A stretch of 64,000 nucleotides of DNA from Diphasiastrum complanatum (GCA_029204225.1 CM055095.1:49420841-49484840), one strand, 5' to 3'; positions 45,726-57,708 are shown, counted from the first letter of the stretch. Numbers and translations: made by a program. The notes: generated from the sequence alone by a model not told the origin.

Positions 45726-46371
45726 TAGATTTCAACTAGTTTAGTCATAATTGCTACATTTGTTTATATGGCATTTGAGGCCAATTTCATATTAGACTTA
45801 GAGTTTGACTTTTCAAAGTTATATTAGTCTAAAAGCATTTGAATAAACACTTTTGGAATGTGGGGGAAGGTGTAGAACACGAGTTTTGGAGGGATTCAGT
45901 TTGAGTAGTAGAAACATTGAATCTAGTCACAATAATAGTAGGGTTTTCATTATGGAGGGAAACCAAAGTTTAAAATTAGGTTTGGACCTGCTATAAAAGG
46001 TTGTAACTCGTGGGAAGAGGGATCACTCTCTCTTTCTCTCTTATCTCATTCATGCTTATACATGCTTCTCTTGGGTTCAACTATCCATTGGTGCAATATA
46101 CTTGTGATATCTTGCAATTGTATTTGTAGAATGCTTATTAAATGTTATTTTCAGATCCACAAGTTTGAAATATAGTAGCTTATTGTTATTGTATGGACAA
46201 CAACATTATTTTATGTTTTGGTTCATGTTTGATCAAGATCTATTGGAGTTTGCATCTCATTCTTAGAATAGATGCTGATTTTTCTACATTGGCAAGATTG
46301 GTGAGTTGTTGTCTTTCTAACCCAAGATCATTTTATGGATTTAGATCTTAATTGATTTGAAATCTTTCACA
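45726..46371 (+). repeat. Solo LTR, same family as 13316-13949
   Basis: It aligns end to end with 13316-13949. It interrupts a gypsy protease and is flanked by ATCA (45722-45725 and 46372-46375), a possible 4-5 bp target duplication. No internal element sequence is attached on either side, so this is a solo LTR left by recombination. TATAAAAGGTTGTAACTCGT (about 45992) is its promoter box. Confidence 0.75.
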
Positions 46372-46639
46372 ATCACCACCAATTCCACCACCATCTCTAC
46401 CACCATTGTTCTGCCTATCACCACCATCTTTGTCACCACACCTCTTCCACCACCCATCATAACTCTGCCACCATCGGCCAGCTAGGATACTCAGGCTCTG
46501 GGTTGTTGGATCACCTTAACGAGTCTCTAACAGCAACTCCAACAGATGCTCTTTGAACGAGCTACTGAGTAGTCTCATGGTCAGTTGGTGGTGGGGCAAA
46601 TGCATTGCAGGCTTGACTGATCAAGTTGTGCAATTGAAA

Positions 46640-47213
46640 AGAGAGAGCGAAAAACAGAGAAAGGCTAGCGTGCTGGTCCAAGTCGGCTAAAGAAAGTGGA
46701 GCAAGTAGCTCAGCAACATCAACAACTCGTGTCTAAACTTCAAACCAAACTAGACCAAGAGAAGACCGTGCAAAAAACTTACCAAACCGATTGCCAGCAC
46801 TTGGTACTGAAACAGACCACGTCGGAACAAGAACAAGAATCTCTCAGAGCCTCCGAGAGATCCCTCAAGGATTATGTCTGCCAATTGGAGCATAATGTCT
46901 TGAAGGAGCAAACTAAAATGCAGAGGGCCCAGGCCAACTTCACGACTCAACAGGCAGCCCTGGAACTGAAAGTCCAACAAGAAAACCAGCAGGTGCAGGC
47001 CATCCATGCTGCTCTTGATCAACTGGTAGAAATGACAGAAGAAAAAACATCGGTCGCCCAGAAGCTACAAAGGAAGCGTGTTGAGTACTACTAGAACCAT
47101 TCTGCCAGGGTGCTGCAAACCTACCAAGACCAGCGCAAACTTCATGATGTTATCCACAATACCAAGGATATAGAGCTGGCAACCCTACGTGCCACGCTCC
47201 AAGAGGACGAACA
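46640..47213 (+). CDS. Coiled-coil ORF, broken, unknown role
   Basis: An open frame from 46696 (MEQVAQQHQQLVSKLQTKLD) to 47094 is glutamine- and glutamate-rich with heptad-like spacing throughout; after one stop the same character continues (TYQDQRKLHDVIHNTKDIEL) to about 47213, where the LTR of element F begins. Coiled coils occur in gypsy gag proteins as well as host proteins. Between a gypsy relic and an LTR, a transposon origin is more likely. No family is recognised. Confidence 0.4.
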
Positions 47214-47933
47214 TGTAGGATTTTGATGGAAATGTGGTGAGCAGTGGAAGTGGTGAGCAGATGGTGATGAATCGATAGTGCGGTAGTTACCAGCAAGACA
47301 GTTCAAGATGAATCTGATACTACAATGCCCAATGGAACAAGATAGTAGAACGATGCACTCTGATTAGATTATAGAGAACTGAGTACAATGCTTGAAGTTG
47401 GGCGCAAAATAGTAGGCGCTCAAAAACTACTTCAGCTGAAAATCGTTGATGATCAAAAACTACAATACTGGAATGTTAACTAACTGATTCTACAAAACCT
47501 ACTTAATCATTGATCCTTGTTACAGAATAATGCCTGAATCATTGTTACAAAAGATGTATGTTAGAGCATTGACTCCATCATTGATTATTGGTCCTAAGTT
47601 AATCTACTTACAATCTCACAAAAAGTAGCCATTATTTTAACTGTATGTGGGTCGGATTTGCACAAGGGGTCAGATTTATACACTGACTCGAATTTAGACA
47701 AAGGGTCAGATTTATCAGACCCGATTGGATCCAGGGTCGAAGACGTCCGGATAAATTAGACCCGATCTGATCCGTCAGGTTTGGAAAATCATTTATGGGA
47801 TTGACATTGGGTCGGAAAAATAGGCTTGGGTTGGAAAAATTTGATCCGAAATTTTTCGCCTTTGCTAAAATTTTGATCATTCATAATTTTTGTGATTTTC
47901 TAAGAATAAGTATAAACAGATTTCAGGATGCTC
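47214..47933 (-). repeat. Probable 3' LTR of Copia element F
   Basis: On the minus strand it follows the RNase H end of F and terminates ATCAAAATCCTACA at 47214, giving TG...CA ends (TGAGCATCCTGAAATC near 47933). A stretch at 47645-47770 contains several GGGTCGGATTT / GGTCAGATTTAT units in both orientations. The start is approximate. Confidence 0.5.
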
Positions 47934-47939
47934 ATTAAC

Positions 47940-50550
47940 TAATGGAATTGGGCTTGAGCATGAATTCCATCTTTAGATTTAACATATTGTTAAATCTGAG
48001 ATGATGCTTCTTTGATAGAGCCTTGGTGAAGTAATTAGCTGCCTGTAATTTTGTCCTGTTAGTAAACCAGAAAAATTTCCTTGCTTTGCACTTTCTCTCT
48101 AAGATAGTAATATCAGATTTTGATATGCTTAATTCAAGAGTGGAATCTCAGATTCAGAGATAGTGCAATGGCACTTTGATTGTCATAGTAGAGGGTTGTT
48201 GGATGTGACTGCAAATTTTTTATATTTGCAAGCAGGTTCCTCAGCTAAATTGCCTCATTGGTAGTATTTGTAATAGCTATGTATTCTGATTCTGTTGAAG
48301 ATAATGCTACTGAGGTCTGTTTCCGGCTGTTCCAGGAAATTGGGCCTTGGTTGAACAAGATGACAAATCCAGAGGTCGATTTCTTGTGTCAATATCTCCT
48401 GCCCAATCTGCATTTGTGTAGTCCTCCAAAATGTTGGCAGGTTGGCTCCATAGCAGATGCTAAGGTGTTTTGTAGCCTCGGACATACTTCATGACTTTCA
48501 TAAGAGCCTTCCAATGAACTGGACCTGAATTTGAAAGAAATTGGGTGAGAGAGCTGATGGAATAAGCAAGGTTGGGTCGAGTGCGGAGCATAGCATACAT
48601 CAATAAACCGATTATTGAGTGAAACAGACACTACTTCATCTCCTCCTTCTCTGACTCGGATTTTGGACATTGCTCCTTAAACAGCTTCAAACCAAGGTCG
48701 AGTCGGCCATTCTATATTTGGGCCAACACATTGGTGATGTATCTCTGTTGATTGATGAAAATTTGTATGCTGGGTCGAATTTGGAAAATTTGAATTCTGA
48801 GACAGTATTGTGCATGCTTCGTATTTGTCATCTTGTATTCCTATGCTAACAAACATTTGATATCCTTCAAGAAATTTAAATTGTTATTAAACAGTAATGT
48901 GTTATCAACATAAAGAGTGATGACTATGAAAAAATTCGATACAGACTTAAAATACACATTTGAGTCTGTCGAGTTTGGGATGAAACCATTCTCGAATAGA
49001 AATATATTAATCTTCTTAAACCAGGCTCTTGGAGACTGTTTCAGTCCGTACAGGACTTTATGAATTTTTCACACTAGGTGCTCCTTGCCTTTTAGCTCAT
49101 ATCCTTCTTGTTGGGACATGTAGATTTCCTCTTCAATGGTGCCATTAAGGAAGGCAGTTTGGACATCCATCTGGTGAACTTCAAGGTCAGCTGCAGCTGC
49201 ATAGAAAAGAAATAAATGAATTGAAACATGCTTTACCATAGGACTGAAGGTTTCGGAATAATCCAGGTTTGGAATTTGTGAAAATCCCTGGGCAATCGGA
49301 TTTTGATCCTTTGGCAGCTCAATCACAGTCCATGTTTGATTCTCGATCAAAGAATCAAAATTTGCAAACATGGCAGCCTTCCACTGGTCAGCATTAGGTG
49401 TTGACATAGCCTCATGAACTGTGTTTTGTTCTTGCAAAAAATAACATGCCGAATCATCCATGAATCGGGATGGAGGCTGTTTGGGTCGATTTGATCTTTT
49501 GGGTTGAATTTTGACCCTCTAATGCTGCTTATTCTGTTGAGGTTCTGACCCATTGTAAGAGTCAGTATCAATTTTCTGGTGTTCAGCCTTGGATCAAATT
49601 TTGGATTTTCGACCCTTGGATCGAATTTTTAATTTTCAACTCTTGGGTCGAATTTTTCTGGAGCTTTTCCCTTGTGATCGAAAAACTGATCCTCCAAAAA
49701 AATGACATCTCTGCTCTTGAATGTCTTCTGAGTGATCAGGCTGTAGAGCTTGTATGCCTTGTGTCTGGGGAGAAGCCAATGAAAATTGATTTTCTGCTCT
49801 TGTCATCCATCTTTTTTCTTAGATCTTCAGGTATCTAAGCATAGGCAATGCATCCAAACACTCGAATATGTTTGAGTGATAGCTTTGATCCAGTCCACAC
49901 CTAATAGGGTGTCTTGCCATTCAGGGACTTAGTGATGGATCAATTTTGCAGGTAGGCAGTTGTAGTGACAGCTTTTGTCCATAATATCTTTAGAAGAGAA
50001 GCATGGGTCATCATGCTTTTGGCACTCTCTATCAGTGTCTAATTCTTTCGTTCTGCTACTCCATTTGACTGAGGTGAGTAGCTTGTGGTGAATTGTTGGA
50101 GTATTCCGCAGGCCTTACAGAATTTCTTGAACTTGGTGGAGATGTATTCTCCCCCTCCATCTGTACGTAAAGCTTTTACTATTCTTTGGGTTTGATTTTC
50201 TGCAGATGCCTTGAACTGCTTGAAGAATTTGAAAGTCTCAAATTTATTCTTCAAAAAGTAAGTAGTAGTTCTCCTAGAAAAGTCATCAATAAAAGTCAGA
50301 AAATAAAGAGCTCCCCCTATGGAAGAGGTCTACATTGGGCCACAAAGGTCACTATGTACAAGGTCTAGCAAATCTCTAGAATTGTGAACAGAATCTGAAG
50401 TGAATGGACTTCTAGCATGCTTGTTGATAATACAGCTTTCAATGGAGAATCAAATTTGCTAATAGAAGGAAGATCTCCTTCTGATCTTCTCTTGTAACAA
50501 CATAGAGATGACTTATGATAGAGTAAGCTGTTGTTGGGTCGAAATAGCCA
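47940..50550 (-). pseudogene. Copia element F: integrase, RT and RNase H
   Basis: Same family as element C on the opposite strand. In minus-strand order: SCIINKHARSPF (near 50430), integrase ALRTDGGGEYISTKF (near 50150) and SPQSNGVAERKN, the linker, RT from ADQWKAAMFANFDSL (near 49390), ELPKDQNPIAQGFSQIPNLD (a short deletion after NPIA removes the CKWIFK segment that C has), LEVHQMDVQTAFLNGTIEEE, and LYVDNTLLF, where the second catalytic Asp of YVDD is Asn. RNase H and the end (LRFN-type) follow down to 47940. Gag, protease and 5' LTR are missing to the right of 50550. Inactive. Confidence 0.87.
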
Positions 50551-50568
50551 TGACCCATGTTTGGCATA

Positions 50569-50690
50569 AAAGCCTTGGTCATTTGAACCTAGGAAGCCTT
50601 AGCTTGATGAGAAAATTGGAAATGGTGAGAGGTCGGAAGACCACTTGAAGACGATGTGCGAATCATGTGTGTATGGGAAGCAGCCTCTTG
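50569..50690 (+). pseudogene. Small integrase scrap of the element A family
   Basis: Plus-strand LGHLNLGSLSLMRKLEMV, followed after a frameshift by CESCVYGKQ-like codons (TGCGAATCATGTGTGTATGG), is nearly the same as the element A pre-integrase region, which is on the minus strand near 4600. Confidence 0.78.
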
Positions 50691-50927
50691 TATGGACATA
50701 TCTCATGTCACTAATGGCTTAGATTAGGTTTCAAATCATCTAGAAAGCAAGTGGTTGTGTCATCAAATATATGCTCTTGGATCTTCTAAGAGCAAGAATG
50801 ATATAGTCATTCATAGTATGAAAAATCATGTTTTTTTCATTTTGTGAGGCAATTTGTAAGCTTCTCATGAGATTAAGTGAATCATCTACAAAGGACACTT
50901 ACATCGTTGAGCAAGTATGTAGCCTCA

Positions 50928-50932
50928 ATAAG
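50928..50932 (+). repeat. Left target-site duplication of element G (ATAAG)
   Basis: ATAAG precedes the 5' LTR and recurs at 56301-56305 right after the 3' LTR. Confidence 0.9.
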
Positions 50933-51568
50933 TGTCAGAAATTGTGAACTCTTGCAACTTTGTCACGAAGGTGACGAAGCGAAACGAAACGAAATGAAGC
51001 CAAGGGCAAACATACCCCGAAGACCGAAAGAAAAGTATTCGAGATTTGGCTCGACGACCAGGTGATGAAACACACTAGAGGAAGACACGAAACGAAAGAA
51101 AACAATTTGTGCTGCCAACTAGCAGCTTGACGAGCATGGTGTATTGTATTTCACGCTCAACTGAAGGAGACAGCGATAATAGTGAATAACTAACTACTTG
51201 ATTAGCATTAACTTGTCTTGTAATTCTCTGATAAACTATCTTGTAAACTCCACACAGTGGAGATAAATACGCATTTTGACTAACACAAAAGATAGGGACG
51301 ATGAGAAACGAGTGAGGAAGATAGAGAGTAGAGTTGTGCATGAAAGTCTGCCAACGAGCAGAACACAGCAACTGAGGTGAGCGTCAGGCTGCCAACGGGC
51401 GAGACACTGAACGACTTATTGGAAAACGCAAAACAAAAATACAATTGTTCTTTTCTCCACCTCATCATTCGCATCGTCTTCTCGATTGATTCTGTCATGA
51501 TCTGTGATCAATAGTTGCTTGCTTAGGATCCTAAAAACAAAACAGAAACAAAAGTGAAATTCACTACA
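50933..51568 (+). repeat. 5' LTR of Copia element G
   Basis: Starts TGTCAGAAATTGTGAACTC and ends AATTCACTACA. It aligns over its length with 55676-56300. By eye, roughly one base in ten differs and most changes are C/T or G/A, often at CpG positions, in line with old, methylated copies. Confidence 0.95.
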
Positions 51569-51581
51569 TGGTATCAGAGCC
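51569..51581 (+). other. Primer-binding site of element G
   Basis: TGGTATCAGAGCC begins at the base after the LTR end. Confidence 0.93.
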
Positions 51582-51633
51582 ACAGGTTATCACTACATGA
51601 TATCCGAGCAGTGATTCTCTAAGACAACACAAT

Positions 51634-52687
51634 ATGGCTACAACGATCCAGATGAGAATAGCAATCAGTCTTGATGGCAAAAACTATAGAGTATGGAAAT
51701 TCAAAATCAAAACACTTCTGAGGGTGAAGGCATATGGTCGGTGACCAAACTCACAGAGGTGCAGCCTCCAGAGAGAGACCCAAGGAGAGCTGAGTGGATC
51801 AGAAAAGATGAACGTGCGATGGCGATCATCATTTTGTCCATTAATGAAGAAATACTCATGCAGATTGAAGACTGTGAGAGCAGCCATGAAGCATGGGAAA
51901 GACTAAAGCAGAAGTATGAAGTGAGGACTGCCGCTTTGGTGATGCATCTTCACAATGAGTTGCAATCTATACGATGGGATGGCGACCAGTTGGATTAGCA
52001 TGTTGAGAAGATCAGAACGATCTTCGCTCAACTCGCTGCATCAGGACATGAACACAGGTCCTAGCACCACAACAGCTAATGTACTTCATGAAATCCCTAT
52101 TGTGTCCTATCAACCATTGAGAATGCTCATAATGAGCCTACCAAATATGATATTCAAGAGAGCAATCAGCCTTGTCGCTGATGAGAGACTGATGAGAGAT
52201 GAAGGAGAAGGAAGCAGTGACCAGGAGAAGGCCCTTTTCACGAAGGGAAAGAAGAAGAACAAACCCAGACCTATGATTCGACAAGGCGAATACAAAGTCT
52301 TTGAGCAGAGGCAACGACAACCAACAAACGTCCTCTTGTGGTCACTATCACAAGCCAGGACACGCAACCAACAAATGTTGGTTTTACCCGACAATACCTT
52401 GCATGCACTGCAAGAAGAAGGGACACTCTGCATACGATTGCAGATTCAACCCGAAAAGAAAAAACAAAGCTGACAAGACGAATATTGCAGAGTCGTCAAA
52501 GGATGCAGACAAAAGTGATGAGGCCTTCACAATATTCAATGAAGCCTCAACAAGCTACACTAAACAAGACTACGATGTAGTCATTGATTCAAGAGCAACC
52601 TCACACATCACTTGCAACAAAAGAATCTTGATCGACTACAAAGAACTACAAAACAACAGAGCAGTGATTCTAGGTGATGGGAGCTGA
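51634..52687 (+). pseudogene. Copia element G: gag, zinc knuckles and protease
   Basis: Gag starts MATTIQMRIAISLDGKNYRV at 51634 and needs a frame change near 51720 to reach EGIWSVTKLTEVQPPERDPR, CESSHEAWERLKQKYEVRT and LQSIRWDGDQLD; a stop follows. A second frame carries PLRMLIMSLPNMIF and VADERLMRDEGEGSSDQEK. The knuckles are CGHYHKPGHATNKC (C-x2-C altered) and CMHCKKKGHSAYDC. Protease reads VVIDSRATSHITC with Gly replaced by Arg. Compared with element E, the same family, G is more frameshifted in gag. Confidence 0.9.
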
Positions 52688-53944
52688 CACGATGTCAAGG
52701 GCGTTAGAACTCTACAACTACGAACGCTGTCGGGACAAGCAGAGCTGCTAGGAGCACTCTACGTACTCTCATTAAAAAAAAGACCTACTATCAATCTCCA
52801 AGATAGCAAATTTTGGAATAGAGTTCTATTCGATGGCAATGTATGCCAAATGATCGAGAAAACAATGAACAAGTTGTTGACAGTTGGATGCAGAAAGGGC
52901 AATCTCTACCAAGCCAAGATAATCAGCAATTCTGATAGCATACTAAATGCATCAGAAAACAAAAATCAAATCTGGCACAGAAGAATGTATCATCTGAATA
53001 TGAGGAGCCTCTACGACATGAGCAAGAAGGACATAGTCATAGGTTTGAAAATATCCAGACCCGATACTGAGTTCTGCGAAGCCTGTCAGAAAGAGAAACA
53101 GCATCGGAATCCATTCGTACATGAGGGAAGAAGAGCTAAAGAAGTTCTTGAGCTTGTCCACTCAGATGTCAGTGGACCGATGAAAGTTGATTCGCTCTCA
53201 GGATCAAGGTATTTTTTGACGTTCATTGATGACTACAACCGGATGACAACGATCAATTACTTGAAGAAAAAATCTAAAGTGTTTGACTCTTTCAAGAAGT
53301 TCATGGCATTCACAAAAAGACACACCTCAAAGAAGATTCAGATCATCAGGTCTGATAATGGAGGTGAGTACACGAGCATAGAATTTTCAAGACTCTGCCA
53401 AGAACAAGGACTAGAGCATCAATTCACTCCTACATATACACCCAAATATAATGGTGTCATAGAAAGCAAAAACAAGACACTAGTCAAAGGAGCCAGATGC
53501 ATGATGGCACAAGCTCAATTGTCGAGTCAATTTTGGGATGAGGCAATAGTTGCAGCGATACATCTACTGAACAGATCAATAATGACAGCCCTGGAAAACA
53601 AAACATCATACAAAATGTGGATAGGTAGAAAACTTGATCTGTCATATGTGCATGTATTCGGATGTGCAGAATACAAGCACATACCAAAGGAACAAAGAAA
53701 CAAGCTCGACGAAAAGTCAGAGCAAACAATCATGGTTGGATACTCGAACGGATCACAAGTCTACAGACTCTACAACTCAACCACAAAGAAAGTTGTGTCG
53801 AGTAGAGATGTGAAGTTCGACGAGTCCACATTCCCTGGACTAAAGGAAGAAAATAGACATGAGATCTTCACACTACTGCCGATTCAAGAGGGAGATCAAG
53901 GGCAAACATCAAATCAAAATGTCGAGCCCTATACCCCAGAGTAG
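52688..53944 (+). pseudogene. Copia element G: integrase
   Basis: Open from 52850 for 364 codons: pre-integrase IWHRRMYHLNMRSLYDMSKK and CEACQKEKQHRNPF; integrase LVHSDVSGPMKVD (Asp), IIRSDNGGEYTSIEFS (Asp) and NGVIESKNKTLVKGA (Glu). The DDE triad is complete, and the domain goes on to VHVFGCAEYKHIPKEQRNKL and KVVSSRDVKFDES. The short join before 52850 (52688-52849) contains stops. This is the best-preserved integrase in the window. Confidence 0.92.
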
Positions 53945-55660
53945 CAGGAAGCCGAAGATCAACCCGACGAAGAAGAAACATTCGAGCAGCAACGAATCGA
54001 ACCCAGAAGGTCGACAAGACAAAGAAGACCTCCAGAACTATACATTGACAACCTTCAATGGAGCGAAGAAACAGAGTTCGAATACTGCAGCTTCACTGAA
54101 GAACCAGCAACATATCAAAAAGCTATCCAGAGTCCAGAAAAAAAATTCTAGAAGCAGGCAATGTCAGAAGAAATCGAATCAATGAGGCGAAACGAGGCAT
54201 GGACACTAGAACCACTGCCCAAAAATAAAAGATCATTGACTGCTAATGGGTCTACAAAAAGAAAAATCAAATCAGAGGGCACTGTCGGACGATACAAAGC
54301 AAGGCTTGTCGCGAAAGGCTACACACAAAGGTACGGCATCGATTACTTCGATACATATTCACCAGTGGTGAAAATGACAAGCATTCGACTGCTCCTTGCA
54401 TACGCAACTCAATACAATCTAAAAATTCACCAGATTGATGTAAAGATAGCATTTCTCCATGAAGATCTAGAGGAAGAAATCTTTATGAAGCAGCTTGAAG
54501 GATTCAAAGACCCCAACAATCGACAATATGTTTGTTGGTTGCAATGATGCATTTATGGTCTAAAGCAGGCATCACGATCTTGGTATAAGAAGACCGATAG
54601 TCTTCTAAAGTCTCTAGATTACATTCCTACACAACTAGACTGTAACGTCTATATAAAAAAAGTAGGAAAAAAATTTGTGATTCTGACTATATTTGTAGAT
54701 GACTCCCTAATGATAGGAAATTTCTTGATGCCAATCAAGAAAACGAAGAGTCAAATTTCTAAAAGTTATGAAATCACAGATCTAGAAAAAACAACAAAAT
54801 ACCTTGGGCTGGAAATCAAAAGAAATTGAATCAGAAGAGAAATGCATCTGAGTCAGTCAGAGTACGTCTGGAAAGTGTTGAAGCAGTACCGAATGATGGA
54901 CTGCAAAGAAAAAGCCACACCAATGATAGTTGGAACCAGACTAACAAAACAGGATTTTCCGAATACAGATGAGGAGAGACAAAAAATGGAATGTATACCC
55001 TACAAAAACCTGATCGGTAGTCTGATGTACCTCACAATATGTACTAGACTCGATTTGGCCTTGTCTGTCTATGCTTTAAGCCAATTCTCTTTGAATCCTG
55101 GCTATGACGAAACGAATTCTGCAATATCTGAAGGGTACCCAAAACATGGGACTAACCTACAAAGCAGACGAAGGCAAAGGATTCAAACTGCAACACTACA
55201 GTGATTCAAGTTGGGTGAGGCTACAAAGACGACAACAAATTCGTGACAGGAGGATGTTCGATTGTGTGCGGAGCAGCAATCAGCTGGACATGCAAGAAAC
55301 AAACCTTGGTGGCTCAATCCTCATGCGAAGCTAAATATGTCGCAGCTTCAAAGATGGCGAATGAGGTAGTATGGTTGCAGATGATGTTGGAAGCAGTTGG
55401 CATACCACAAAGAGAACCATGCACAATGATGATGGATTTTCAAAGTGCCATATATCTGTCCCAGGATCCTATTTTTCATTCAAAGAAAAAACATATACCT
55501 CTGAAGTACCATCATATTCGAGACTTGATCTCGAAAGGAGAGCTCAAAGTTTAGTACATAAAATCTGAAGACATGATTGCAGATGTGCTCAAGAAGCCGC
55601 TCGACAAACCACTCTTTGCAAGGCAAAGAAAAACAATTGGATTAAATATACAAAGTTGCA
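53945..55660 (+). pseudogene. Copia element G: reverse transcriptase and RNase H
   Basis: RT: AMSEEIESMRRNEAWTLEPL, SEGTVGRYKARLVAKGYTQR, YFDTYSPVVKMTSIRLLLAY, IHQIDVKIAFLHEDLEEEI, YGLKQASRSWYKKTDSL and the intact LTIFVDDSLMIGN (near 54695). RNase H follows in changing frames: LIGSLMYLTICTRLDLAL, HYSDSSWVR, AAISWTCKKQTLVAQSSCEA, FQSAIYLSQDPIFHSKKK and DVLKKPLDKPLFARQRK. Stops near 54547 and 54828 and several frameshifts prevent a full polyprotein, but all catalytic motifs except the protease Gly are still there. Confidence 0.9.
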
Positions 55661-55675
55661 AGGTTCAAGAGGGAG
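55661..55675 (+). other. Polypurine tract of element G
   Basis: AAGGTTCAAGAGGGAG immediately precedes the 3' LTR. Confidence 0.85.
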
Positions 55676-56300
55676 TGTCAGAAATTGTGAACTCTTGTAA
55701 CTTTGTCGTGAAGGTGACGAAGCGAAACAAAGCGAAGGGCAAACATACCTCAAAGACCGAAAGAAAAGTATTCGAGATTCGTTCTGACGACCAAGTGACA
55801 AAACACACTAGAGGAAGACACGAAACGAAAGAAAACAATTCGCACTGCCAACTGGCAACTAGACAAGCGTGGTCTATTGTATTTCATGCTCAGTTGAAGG
55901 AGATAGCGATAACAGAGAATAACTAACTAGTTGATTAGCATTAACTTGTCTTGTATTTCTTTGATAAACTATCTTGTAACTCCACACAGTGGAGATAAAT
56001 ATGCATTTTGATTAACACGAAAGATAGGGACGATGAGAGATGAGTGAGGAAGATAGAGAGTAGAGCTGTGCATGAAAGTCTGCCAACGAGCAGAACACAG
56101 TGACTGAGGTGAGCGTTAGGCCACCAATGAGAGAGACACTGAACGACTCACTGAAAAACGCAAAACGAAAATACAATTGTTCTCTTCTCCACTTCATCAT
56201 TTGTGTCGTCTTCTCGATTGATTCTGTCATGATCTGTGATCTGTAGTCGCTTGCTTAGGATCCTGAAAGCAAAACAGAAACAAAAGCAAAATTCTCTACA
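55676..56300 (+). repeat. 3' LTR of Copia element G
   Basis: TGTCAGAAATTGTGAACTC to AAATTCTCTACA, matching 50933-51568 with a roughly 10-bp deletion near the start and many transitions. Confidence 0.95.
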
Positions 56301-56305
56301 ATAAG
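56301..56305 (+). repeat. Right target-site duplication of element G (ATAAG)
   Basis: Same five bases as 50928-50932; confirms a single intact insertion from 50933 to 56300. Confidence 0.9.
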
Positions 56306-56849
56306 ATCAAGATAGCCTTTGATTACAAGATTAGATCTATCATGTAAAAAATTCATAGTTTGTGGACTAGTCAAGCTAGAATGCAAAATCTTGATAATCA
56401 ACACTCTTGCCCATTTTGTGATCTTGATTTTCATGGTCATTATGAGTCATGGAGGCCTTGGGTTTCCATCATTATGGTGCAGCTATTTTCAAGGAAGAGG
56501 AGCTCTCAAGTCAAAGGTCTTCTTCAAGCATGGAAGGAATTAAAGGAAAAGGTGCCAATATGGTGGAATGTTCCTCAAGGAAGGTGGTATTGGATTTCCA
56601 TCAAAGAAATTATCTCATGGCAATGGTGAATTGGCTGCAACCAAATGTCCTTTGGCTAGTTTTCACATCATATTCATACCAAAGGATCCACTCGAAAAGT
56701 ATCTCAAGTTTCTTGTTTGATCTAGTATCTCATCAAGCTAGTTTTTGAGGAGTGTGAAGAATAAGCAAAATCTAGCTTGATCATTTTGCAATTTCATGTA
56801 CATAGTGAAATGTTCCCACATGTACAGTAGGCATAATCACTTTAGTTCA
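56306..56849 (+). other. Target region of element G, unrecognised frames
   Basis: Three overlapping frames of 74-99 codons run through 56319-56748. None shows a family I know. The sequence is contiguous with 50691-50932 once G is removed. Confidence 0.3.
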
Positions 56850-57510
56850 TTTATGATAAGTTTGAATAGCCAATAGGCCTTAATCTTGAGTTTTGGGGGT
56901 ACTTTGACTTTTCCACCCCTTGTACACATGTTGGTAGGTGATTAGGTCAAAATTAGTCCATGATGTAGCTCGAGGTAGTGTAGGCTCTTTACACTTGGCT
57001 TCATATTAGAGGGCTAGTGATATCTAATCATGTGACCAATCAAAAGAGAGATCCATAGAATTGGTCCAATCATATGCAAGAGATGCCAAGTCACTAGACC
57101 AATAAAATTTAGAGGTGATATGTAAGAGGCCCAATCATATTGCTTGTTGACTACACCTCTTGGAGCTCAAGACATTATTAGAGAGTGAGAGAGAGTGATT
57201 CTACACTTAGTTTTTTTGAGGAGATTGTACACAGAGATTTTGTGACACTCTCTCTCTACTCGAGGAGCCATACTTGCATTCTCTCTCTACTTGACTTTAC
57301 AATGCTTTTGCAATTTCTACTTGAGTCACGCCACATAAATTCCTACTGTGCTTTGAGGCACTTTTAACCAAAACCTATTTCACGCTTCAATATTTACAAT
57401 ACTTTGCGCTTTGCGCAATAAAGTGCACCATTGGTGTCTGACTTTATGATTACACTACCTACAAAAGGGAGGCTATACGAGCCCTTCGTATTATGTCTTG
57501 TGTGTTGGGC
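56850..57510 (+). repeat. LTR-like region of a decayed Ty3/gypsy element
   Basis: A part (CATGATGTAGCTCGAGGTAG, GTGTAGGCTCTTTACACTTG near 56960-57000) recurs in altered form at 59985-60090 (GATTAGCTCGAATTAGTG, GTAGGTTGCTTACACTTG). It contains CAATAAAGTGCACC (about 57416), a polyadenylation-like box. The repeats bracket the gypsy coding relic at 58720-59960, as LTRs would. Confidence 0.45.
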
Positions 57511-57525
57511 ATTAACCGTACGTGA

Positions 57526-57592
57526 AGATGAATATGACAAACGAACTTCTTAAGGAAGTTGGCAAGTGTACTTCATCAAGTGAAGCACAGAT
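57526..57592 (+). pseudogene. Tiny Copia gag scrap (element D family)
   Basis: KMNMTNELLKEVGKCTSSSE corresponds to MNVTNELLKEVVKCTTFSEA in element D1 gag. Only about 22 codons remain. Confidence 0.65.
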
Positions 57593-57695
57593 TTGCTTGA
57601 ACATGAGGGCATCTTGATTATAGGTGCATGCCACGATTGAGGATCTGATTTGGAAACCAGTGGTATAGCAATGAATCTATAGGTGGCACGGGTAT

Positions 57696-57708
57696 TGGTA
57701 TGAGAGCA
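57696..57708 (+). other. Degenerate primer-binding site
   Basis: TGGTATGAGAGCA has one mismatch to TGGTATCAGAGCA. It lies between the LTR-like region and the gypsy gag relic. Confidence 0.4.

Noticed and set aside
56306-56750. Host gene interrupted by element G
   Set aside because: The frames are open, but I see no family motif, and joining the two flanks of G does not give a convincing long frame.
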